Assembly (NCBI GenBank): GCA_938008925.1
Contig: CALLIQ010000380.1
Coordinates: 1 to 5,896 of the forward strand
Length of the DNA stretch: 5,896 nucleotides
From: an uncultured Acidimicrobiales bacterium
Lineage (GTDB): Bacteria; Actinomycetota; Acidimicrobiia; Acidimicrobiales; SZUA-35
Direction: 5' to 3'
In this document: in pieces, positions 1 through 4,650 of the stretch
Numbering within the stretch: position 1 is the stretch's first letter
Layout: every line of letters starts with the position of its first letter
The notes under the pieces: generated by a model
What the model was told of the DNA's origin: nothing
Databases searched by the model: none
Seen by the model: only the letters and a program-made list of their open reading frames with translations
Translations under genes and position numbers: made by a program

Positions 1-1
1 C

Positions 2-541
2 GGGCTCGGGGAAGCCGCCGACCATCTTCACGGCGGGTTCGAGCCGAGCCACACGAGTTTCCTCAGACTCAACCACTATCCGATCGACGATCTCCTCGAC
101 GCCGATGAGGCATCCGAGGTCACACCACTCGGCGACATGGCCCTGCACCATCACTCCGACGCCGGTGCACTCACGCTCCTTCTGCAAGATGACGTTGGTG
201 GACTGCAGGTCGAGTCCGATGGGGGATGGGTCGACGTGGACCCAACCCCGGGGGCCATCGTCGTCAACACCGGCGACATGATGCAGGTCTGGTCGAATGA
301 CCAGTACCAGGCTGCGCTTCATCGAGTGCTGCCCCGGTCGTCGGTCGAGCGCTTCTCGCTGCCCTACTTCTTCAACCCGAGCTACGACACCGACTACGCA
401 CCGCTGCCCGGCTCGATCGCTGGTGGCGACCAGGCGCACTACCGGACGATCAACTGGGGGCAGTTCCGCCAAGCCCGAGCCGACGGTGATTTCGCCGACT
501 ACGGCGCAGAGGTCCAGATCAGCGACTTTCGGGTCGGGTGA
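2..541 (+). CDS. 2-oxoglutarate/Fe(II) oxygenase, isopenicillin N synthase family (C-terminal part, 5' truncated)
   Basis: The frame is open from base 2 to the TGA at 539-541, giving 179 visible residues; the true start lies upstream. The visible part carries the oxygenase core. The iron ligands are an HSD triad (HxD, bases 152-160) inside HHHSDAGALTLLLQD, and a distal histidine in QAALHRVLP (bases 320-322). An RxS motif (RFS, just before LPYFFNP) is the family's usual 2-oxoglutarate carboxylate clamp. The spacing of about 54 residues between HxD and the distal His is normal for the family. Enzymes of this family use Fe(II), O2 and usually 2-oxoglutarate to oxidise small molecules in the cytosol. 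The substrate cannot be read here: members range from antibiotic synthases to housekeeping hydroxylases. The family call is firm; any narrower name would be a guess. No clear terminator follows, and the next promoter begins within 40 bp. Confidence 0.9.
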   Translation, partial: GLGEAADHLHGGFEPSHTSFLRLNHYPIDDLLDADEASEVTPLGDMALHHHSDAGALTLLLQDDVGGLQVESDGGWVDVDPTPGAIVVNTGDMMQVWSNDQYQAALHRVLPRSSVERFSLPYFFNPSYDTDYAPLPGSIAGGDQAHYRTINWGQFRQARADGDFADYGAEVQISDFRVG

Positions 542-577
542 CGCGGTCTCTCGTCCCGCCCACTTGACTCGCCTTAC

Positions 578-607
578 TTGACACACTCGTTAATTAAAGA
601 GTAGGTT
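578..607 (+). promoter_or_regulatory. Promoter of the arsR-SRPBCC operon
   Basis: A perfect -35 box TTGACA (578-583) is followed after 18 bp by TAGGTT (602-607), which fits the TAnnnT -10 pattern common in high-GC actinobacteria. Transcription would start near 613-616. An ATG at 613 would then lie at or just before the transcript start, which favours the ATG at 646 as the real start codon. ACTTGAC occurs twice (562-568 and 576-582), so a second, weaker -35-like element lies 14 bp upstream. Confidence 0.6.
585..602. promoter_or_regulatory. 18-bp palindromic operator candidate (ArsR autoregulation)
   Basis: ACTCGTTAATTAAAGAGT is an inverted repeat with arms ACTC/GAGT around the palindrome TTAATTAA. 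Eight of nine base pairs match; the only failure is G589 against A598. It fills the spacer between the -35 and -10 boxes of the promoter that drives the ArsR-family gene 44 bp downstream. ArsR-family dimers typically bind AT-rich imperfect palindromes in their own promoters, so autorepression by steric block is the natural reading. The binding itself is inferred. Confidence 0.6.
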
Positions 608-630
608 AAGCAATGGCGAGATCGAGCCCG

Positions 631-637
631 AGGGGAG
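631..637 (+). promoter_or_regulatory. Ribosome binding site deciding the ArsR start
   Basis: AGGGGAG lies 8 bases upstream of the ATG at 646. The alternative in-frame ATG at 613 has no comparable site and lies at the predicted transcript start. This supports the shorter protein. Confidence 0.65.
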
Positions 638-645
638 AGCAGCGA

Positions 646-1050
646 ATGACGATCACCGACGACGAACACGTCTTGAACGAAGCGTTCGCCGCACTTGCGA
701 ACCCGACCCGTCGAGCGATCCTGGCTCGCCTGTCGTTGGGCGAGGCGAGCGTGAATGAGCTCGCCGCCCCCTTCGACATGTCACTGCCGGCCATCTCTCG
801 CCACATCAAGGTGCTTGAGAAGGCCGGACTGGTCAGCCAGGGGAAGCGGGCGCAATACCGACCGTGCACGCTCGCACCCGAACCAATCGAGGCCGTGTCG
901 AACTGGACCGAGCAGTACCGCCACATGTGGGACGAGCGCTTCGACCGCATGGACGACTATCTGGCCACGATTCAGGCCGATCGAGCCGAGAACCAATCCG
1001 AAGATCAACAATCCGAAGATCAAACAGACCAAGTTGAAAGAGAACACTGA
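646..1050 (+). CDS. ArsR-family winged-helix transcriptional regulator
   Basis: The protein has 134 residues from the ATG at 646, which has a good SD; a 145-residue form from 613 is less likely. Residues about 13-76 form the classic ArsR winged helix. It starts with FAALANPTRRAILARL, then a helix-turn-helix with recognition helix SLPAISRHIKVLEKAGLV (46-63), then a wing (SQGKRAQYRPCTL). The metal-sensing ELCVCDL motif is absent and the only cysteine is C74, so it is unlikely to be an arsenic or cadmium sensor. The non-metal ArsR group that sits beside SRPBCC/AHSA1 genes fits better. The C-terminus (about 113-134) is a charged, Gln/Glu/Asp-rich tail with a duplicated QSEDQ, probably disordered. 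The gene probably represses its own operon through the palindrome at 585-602. Its stop overlaps the next start by one base (TGATG). The ligand is unknown. Confidence 0.92.
   Translation: MTITDDEHVLNEAFAALANPTRRAILARLSLGEASVNELAAPFDMSLPAISRHIKVLEKAGLVSQGKRAQYRPCTLAPEPIEAVSNWTEQYRHMWDERFDRMDDYLATIQADRAENQSEDQQSEDQTDQVEREH
994..1023 (+). repeat. Perfect 15-bp tandem duplication in the arsR 3' end
   Basis: CAATCCGAAGATCAA occurs twice head to tail (994-1008 and 1009-1023). The unit is five codons, so the frame is kept and the protein gains QSEDQ-QSEDQ (residues 117-126). The two copies are identical at every base including wobble positions, which points to a recent slippage duplication. It lies outside the DNA-binding domain. 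Confidence 0.9.
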
Positions 1051-1523
1051 TGAGCAACGAAAACTCCGTCGTGATCGAGCGAACCCTCGATGCACCGATC
1101 GACCTGGTCTGGAAGATGTGGACCGAGGCCAAACACTTCCAGGCTTGGTACGGGCCGCAGGGAGCGTCCATCCCGGTCGCCGAGATGGACGTACAGGTCG
1201 GCGGGTCACGTCTGATCTGCATGGAGATGGAAACGCCGAACGGACCGATGAAGATGTGGTTTGCGGGGGAGTTCACCGAAGTGACCCCGACGAGCCGACT
1301 CGTCTACACCGACGGCATGTCGGACGAGAACGGCAACCTCAAGTCGCCTGAAGAGATGGGCATGCCCCCTGGCCCGTCCTCGACTGAGGTCATCGTCGAA
1401 CTCGAGCCAGCCGATTCCGGCACGAAGATGACGATGACCCACGTCGGCGTCCCCGCCGACTCGCCCGGCGCAATGGGCTGGAACATGGCCCTCGACAAGC
1501 TCGAAGCCCACCTCGCCAACTGA
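1050..1523 (+). CDS. SRPBCC / AHSA1-type START-fold protein
   Basis: The 157-residue protein has the length and layout of the bacterial AHSA1-like SRPBCC family. The N-terminal strand and helix signature is VIERTLDAPIDLVWKMWTEAKHFQAWYGP (about 8-36). A central FAGEFTEVTPTSRLVYT (about 71-87) and a strand GTKMTMTHVG (about 124-133) follow. The last helix is GWNMALDKLEAHL, the usual lid of the hydrophobic cavity. No catalytic residues can be named; members bind small hydrophobic ligands or act on them. Translation is coupled to the ArsR gene (TGATG, one-base overlap) with a purine-rich AAAGAGA at 1037-1043 as its SD. Paired ArsR and SRPBCC genes recur in many bacteria, where the regulator usually controls the pair. 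A role in sensing or handling a hydrophobic compound is inferred. There is no signal peptide, so it is cytosolic. Confidence 0.9.
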   Translation: MSNENSVVIERTLDAPIDLVWKMWTEAKHFQAWYGPQGASIPVAEMDVQVGGSRLICMEMETPNGPMKMWFAGEFTEVTPTSRLVYTDGMSDENGNLKSPEEMGMPPGPSSTEVIVELEPADSGTKMTMTHVGVPADSPGAMGWNMALDKLEAHLAN

Positions 1524-1545
1524 CAACCCACCCCGCAACACCGTC

Positions 1546-1581
1546 AGCACCTGTCACCTCCTCAGAGACGTGACAGGTGCT
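1546..1581 (+). repeat. Hairpin repeat copy 1 (possible terminator of the arsR-SRPBCC operon)
   Basis: AGCACCTGTCAC (1546-1557) and GTGACAGGTGCT (1570-1581) form a perfect 12-bp stem around a 12-base loop. It begins 22 bp after the SRPBCC stop, as a terminator would, but no T-run follows. A second copy 87 bp downstream repeats the loop as well as the stem, so a dispersed repeat element is at least as likely as a simple terminator. Confidence 0.75.
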
Positions 1582-1632
1582 CACGGCTGCTGGCGGCTGC
1601 AACAGCGGCGAACCTGGCCAGAGGCGGCGAAA

Positions 1633-1667
1633 TCAACCTGTCACCACCTCAGAGACGTGACAGGTGA
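1633..1667 (+). repeat. Hairpin repeat copy 2
   Basis: ACCTGTCAC (1636-1644) pairs with GTGACAGGT (1657-1665) around a 12-base loop. Outer pairs form if A1635 is bulged. Over 32 bases (1635-1666 against 1548-1579) it differs from copy 1 at only two positions: the first base, and one T-to-A change in the loop. No T-run follows. The orientation is the same as copy 1. Confidence 0.75.
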
Positions 1668-1699
1668 TTCGCGGATCGTTGGGGTGGCGATACAGTCCC

Positions 1700-1821
1700 G
1701 GTTTTTCAGTTTGAAACAGACATAACCGACATTATGCAGCATTTACCTGTTTTCGAAGGAGCCCTTCCCCTCACTGTTCACTGGGGTTCGGGTCGGGTGA
1801 ACTGCTACAACCAAGGCCGAC
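1700..1821 (+). promoter_or_regulatory. AT-rich upstream region of the DUF1611-Mur ligase operon
   Basis: Bases 1701-1757 are markedly AT-rich against GC-rich surroundings, as expected of a promoter. The best boxes are TTGAAA (1711-1716) and TATGCA (1733-1738) with a 16-bp spacer; the -10 is poor. Between them lies a short inverted repeat, CATAA (1721-1725) and TTATG (1732-1736), which could be an operator. AAGGAG at 1756-1761 looks like an SD but has no usable start codon behind it. GTTCAC/GTGAAC (1776-1781 and 1797-1802) could form a weak stem just before the gene. No riboswitch class was recognised. Confidence 0.35.
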
Positions 1822-2934
1822 ATGGCCCGCTCCTTCACCGTCAACCTCCGCTCCGTCGGGCCCGGACAGCCGATTGCGATCGCCACGGCGGACTGCCTGT
1901 TGAGCCGACGTTTCATCGGCCCGGCCGAAGCGTTGATCCGACACCGCGGCAACGACGTCGTGGGCATCGTCGACGAGGCGGCAGCCTCGACCGGCCCCCC
2001 TCAACGCCTCGGTGATCTCGAGGCCTGGAGCGACACCGGGTACGCCGACGTCCCAATTGTCCGGACAATTGAGGAGATCGGCGGCGACTCCCCTCCGCTG
2101 ATCCTCGGGCTCGAGTTCGGTCGCCGAGCCAAGCTGCGCGATCGCCACCGAGCCATGGTCGTCGCCTCCGCCAGGGCAGGCGTGACCGTCTTCCACGGAT
2201 TGCGAGAGTCACTCGCCGAACCGGGCATGGATCAGGACCAGGCCGACCGCATCGTGAGCCTCCGAACAGCGGGCCAACTACTCGACACCCAACCGACGGG
2301 CCGCTCCGGCGAGGATGCGAGGGCCTGCCGGGTCATCGTCGTGTCGACCGCGCCCGACGGCGCGCCATCAACCCACGTTGCCGCCTCGCTCGATGCGGCG
2401 CTTCGTTCGCTCGGCGCGACTGCGGACTGGCTTCCGTCGACCTGGGTCGGCATGGTGATTCGGGGCGCGGGGCGCGAGATGTCGATGCTCCAGGCGGGAA
2501 CAGCGACCGAAACCTACGACCGTGCCGTACGCGAGCTCGAAGCGTCAGCGGAGATCATCGTCGTCGACGGTCAGGGCGGCCTCACCGCTCCCCTGCTGCC
2601 GGCGTCCACTTCGGCCGCCATCAGCGGAACCCGGGCTGCCTTTCACCTGGTCTGCCACGCACCGACCGATGAAACGGACAGCGACTCGATCGCCGATGAG
2701 CTTCGGGCTGCGGTCGATCGAGCCGCCGCCCTCCACGTTGCGTCCGGCGTCCGGTCGACGTTGGCCGGCGTGATCATCGACGTTTCGACGCTCGACCAGG
2801 CCGAATCGAGCCGAGCGGTTGCCGCCGGTTGGGCCCTTGGCGTTCCCTGCGTTGCACTCGACGCCGACGTTGCGCCCATCGCCTCGCATCTGCTGTCGCT
2901 GGCCCGACTCCGTTCGACCAGCGTCGATCGATGA
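1822..2934 (+). CDS. DUF1611 (DgcN-like) protein with degenerate P-loop
   Basis: The protein has 370 residues. The N-terminal part (about 17-135) has the Rossmann-like pattern of DUF1611 proteins: PIAIATADCLLSRRFIGPAEALIRH, then VVGIVDE, VPIVRTIEEI and ARAGVTVFHGLRESLAE. The C-terminal part (about 169-360) follows the family's P-loop NTPase-like domain: VIVVSTAPDGAPSTHVAASLDAALRSLG, then WVGMVIRGAG, then the hallmark EIIVVDGQGGL (244-254), and HLVCHAPTDE. Canonical members read roughly GTDCAxGKxTT at the P-loop. Here the aligned stretch STAPDGAPST (175-184) has no lysine and a proline in its place, so normal ATP or GTP binding is doubtful. Known members include DgcN, described as an N-acetyltransferase in D-glutamate catabolism; that activity cannot be assumed here, and no DgcA-type epimerase gene is in view. 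The SD (AAGG, 1813-1816) is weak. The stop overlaps the Mur ligase start (ATGA, 2931-2934), so the two are co-translated and probably act together. Confidence 0.72.
   Translation: MARSFTVNLRSVGPGQPIAIATADCLLSRRFIGPAEALIRHRGNDVVGIVDEAAASTGPPQRLGDLEAWSDTGYADVPIVRTIEEIGGDSPPLILGLEFGRRAKLRDRHRAMVVASARAGVTVFHGLRESLAEPGMDQDQADRIVSLRTAGQLLDTQPTGRSGEDARACRVIVVSTAPDGAPSTHVAASLDAALRSLGATADWLPSTWVGMVIRGAGREMSMLQAGTATETYDRAVRELEASAEIIVVDGQGGLTAPLLPASTSAAISGTRAAFHLVCHAPTDETDSDSIADELRAAVDRAAALHVASGVRSTLAGVIIDVSTLDQAESSRAVAAGWALGVPCVALDADVAPIASHLLSLARLRSTSVDR
2054..2071. repeat. Perfect 18-bp palindrome inside the DUF1611 gene
   Basis: CAATTGTCCGGACAATTG is its own reverse complement over all 18 bases with no spacer. 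It lies about 230 bp into the coding region and encodes part of VPIVRTIEE. CAATTG appears twice within it, which stands out in GC-rich coding sequence. It may be an intragenic protein-binding site or chance. Confidence 0.8.
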
Positions 2935-4646
2935 ACGCTCGAGGCGACTTCTTCAAGCTGACGGGTTGGGACAGCGACTACGTCGACCGTCGACGCCGCG
3001 ACGCAGCCGTCGCTGGCTACCGCGGGCCGTTTCCTACTCCGACTAGCGCCAACGCGCTCGACACGGCCCTCGGCAACCTCGTGGCCGCAGACCACCGAGC
3101 GAGCATCGTCGACGCCGATCGTCTCATCGTGGCGTGGGATGTCACCCAGCCGGTCGCCGTGGTCGCCGCGACCGACGGAGAAATCGACGGGCTGGCGACC
3201 TGGTTCCTGACGATTGCGGCCGTCGCTGCCGAGAAGTCGGAGTCGGGCCTTCTCGGCCACCTCATTCGGGTGCTCGTCGACGAGGAACCGCGACACGCCG
3301 TGGCGGCTCCCGCCGGCGATGGCGACGCCCGATCCGCCCTCGAACAGGCCCTGCTGCATGTCTCCCCCGCCAACCACGTCGATGAGATCAGCAAGGACGA
3401 CGAGGTCCTCTTCGTTGCCGACGTGTCCGGCGTCCGTCACCGCGACCGCGTCCACGCGTCCGGACTGAACACCGTCAGCGTCTCGGAACGAACCAAGAAC
3501 ATCGTCATCACGGGCACCAACGGCAAGACCTCCTGCGTCGAACTCGGCCGGCAACTGGGCCAGGCGGCAATCGGTCCCGCAGCGTCGTTCGGCACGCTCG
3601 GGGTCATCACCGAGCGAGGTCGTACGCGGTCACCTCGCATGGATCTCGGACCTCGGGCCCTCACGAACCTGACCGAACGGCTGTGGCAGCGCGGCATCGA
3701 TCACGTGTGGACCGAAGGCTTCAGCTACGCCCTGTCCGCCGGACTCCTCGACCGGTTCCCCGTCGACGTCGCCGGATTCACACAGATGGGCATGGATCAC
3801 CTCAACGCCCACGGTTCTCTCGTCGGATACTGGCGCTCCAAAGAGCGCCTCTTCGAAACGGTCTTGCGACCCGACGGGACGGTCGTGATCGACCCGCGGG
3901 TCGCGGGTGCGACCAGAATTCTCGACATCGCCGCGCAGCGCAGCCTCGACGTCGTGATCGTCGGCACGTCGGAGTCGGCCGTCGAGGTGACAGCCGAGTC
4001 GGTTCGGATGGGTGACCGAACGTGGCCGACGACCATCCCGCTCGTCGAGACGGTCATGCACCGAAACCTCGAAGTCACACTCGGGTGCTGCCTCGCCCTC
4101 GGCGCAGAGCCCGTCGATCTCGTCGCCGCGATCCCGTCGTTGTACGGGGCGCCCGGCCGATTCTTCACACTCGACATCGATTCACCGTTCACCCTGGTGG
4201 TCGAATCCGCCCACAACGCTGACGCACTCGAAGCGACGCTTGGCGAATGGCGCCGCCGCTCCAATGGCCGCATCTTGACCCTCATCGCGAGCGTCGGCTC
4301 TGCAGACCCCATGCGGTGGGAGCCCCTCGGCGAGGTCGCCGACGTACTCGCCGATGTGGTGGTGGTGAGTGACGAGAGCCCGCACCGACGCGACGCGAAG
4401 CGAATTCGCGATGCGATGCGCCGCGGTTGTCCCCGCGCCGCAGACATCGCCGACCGTTCCGAGGCGATCCGGTGGCTCGTCGACCAGGCCGAACCGGGTG
4501 ACACGATCGTGCTCGCAGGTCGCGCCGACGAGGACTTCCTCGTCGACGACCAGGGCGCGCACCCCTTCCCCACCGACGAGGCGTTGTTGATCGAGGCACT
4601 CGAGCGCCGGGCACGGCGACTCGGATCGGATCAACCCGTCGGTTGA
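2931..4646 (+). CDS. MurE-like Mur ligase without a recognisable UDP-binding domain
   Basis: The protein has 571 residues from the ATG at 2931, chosen because it overlaps the upstream stop as ATGA; no SD is visible, so reinitiation is likely. An ATG at 2829 in the same frame would overlap the previous gene by 106 bp and is rejected. Residues about 190-440 form the Mur ligase ATPase domain: P-loop GTNGKTS (195-201), E262 in TEGFSYAL (where MurE has EVSSHAL), MDHLNAHG with H290, K304 in WRSKERLF (the position usually carbamylated), and GAPGRF (406-411). The C-terminal domain starts around SAHNADALEATL (426-437, MurE-like YAHTPDALE) and ends with EAIRWLVDQAEPGDTIVLAG. The DAP-recognition motif DNPR is replaced by DESP (481-484), and AGKGHE-like by AGRADE (529-534). 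The first 190 residues lack the MurE UDP-MurNAc-binding signatures and I do not recognise them. It is probably an ATP-dependent amide ligase forming an acyl-phosphate intermediate on a non-UDP acceptor; the substrates are unknown. Confidence 0.82.
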   Translation: MNARGDFFKLTGWDSDYVDRRRRDAAVAGYRGPFPTPTSANALDTALGNLVAADHRASIVDADRLIVAWDVTQPVAVVAATDGEIDGLATWFLTIAAVAAEKSESGLLGHLIRVLVDEEPRHAVAAPAGDGDARSALEQALLHVSPANHVDEISKDDEVLFVADVSGVRHRDRVHASGLNTVSVSERTKNIVITGTNGKTSCVELGRQLGQAAIGPAASFGTLGVITERGRTRSPRMDLGPRALTNLTERLWQRGIDHVWTEGFSYALSAGLLDRFPVDVAGFTQMGMDHLNAHGSLVGYWRSKERLFETVLRPDGTVVIDPRVAGATRILDIAAQRSLDVVIVGTSESAVEVTAESVRMGDRTWPTTIPLVETVMHRNLEVTLGCCLALGAEPVDLVAAIPSLYGAPGRFFTLDIDSPFTLVVESAHNADALEATLGEWRRRSNGRILTLIASVGSADPMRWEPLGEVADVLADVVVVSDESPHRRDAKRIRDAMRRGCPRAADIADRSEAIRWLVDQAEPGDTIVLAGRADEDFLVDDQGAHPFPTDEALLIEALERRARRLGSDQPVG

Positions 4647-4650
4647 CGGG
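4631..4650. terminator. Overlapping hairpins at the convergent stop codons
   Basis: Two alternative perfect hairpins share this site: TCAACC-CGTC-GGTTGA (4631-4646) and CCCGTC-GGTT-GACGGG (4635-4650), each with a 6-bp stem and a 4-base loop. The first spans exactly the 16 bp by which the two convergent genes overlap, and both stop codons lie at its ends. It could halt polymerases from both sides, though there is no T-run on either strand. The structure is clear; the terminator role is inferred. Confidence 0.45.

Noticed and set aside
613..645. Upstream ATG that would extend the ArsR protein by 11 residues
   Set aside because: It lies at the predicted transcription start, has no SD, and the ATG at 646 has a good one.
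646..1050. Arsenic or metal resistance regulator
   Set aside because: The metal-binding ELCVCDL motif is missing, there is one cysteine only, and no ars transporter or reductase gene is nearby.
1546..1667. CRISPR-like array from the two repeats
   Set aside because: There are only two copies, each fully palindromic, 87 bp apart with no further unit and no cas genes.
1776..1821. tRNA T-loop-like GGTTCGGGTC or a riboswitch in the leader
   Set aside because: No acceptor stem, anticodon arm or known riboswitch core could be built around it.
1734..2015. Small plus-strand frame starting at the ATG at 1734
   Set aside because: It overlaps the DUF1611 gene in another frame, has no SD of its own, and its start lies in the promoter-like region.
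2829..2930. Upstream in-frame ATG for the Mur ligase
   Set aside because: It would overlap the DUF1611 gene by over 100 bp. The ATG at 2931 gives the typical ATGA stop/start coupling.
2643..3554. Long minus-strand open frame of about 300 codons
   Set aside because: It lies opposite the DUF1611 and Mur ligase genes, which have clear family motifs. Its Arg/Asp/Gly-rich, low-information protein is typical of an antisense shadow in GC-rich DNA.
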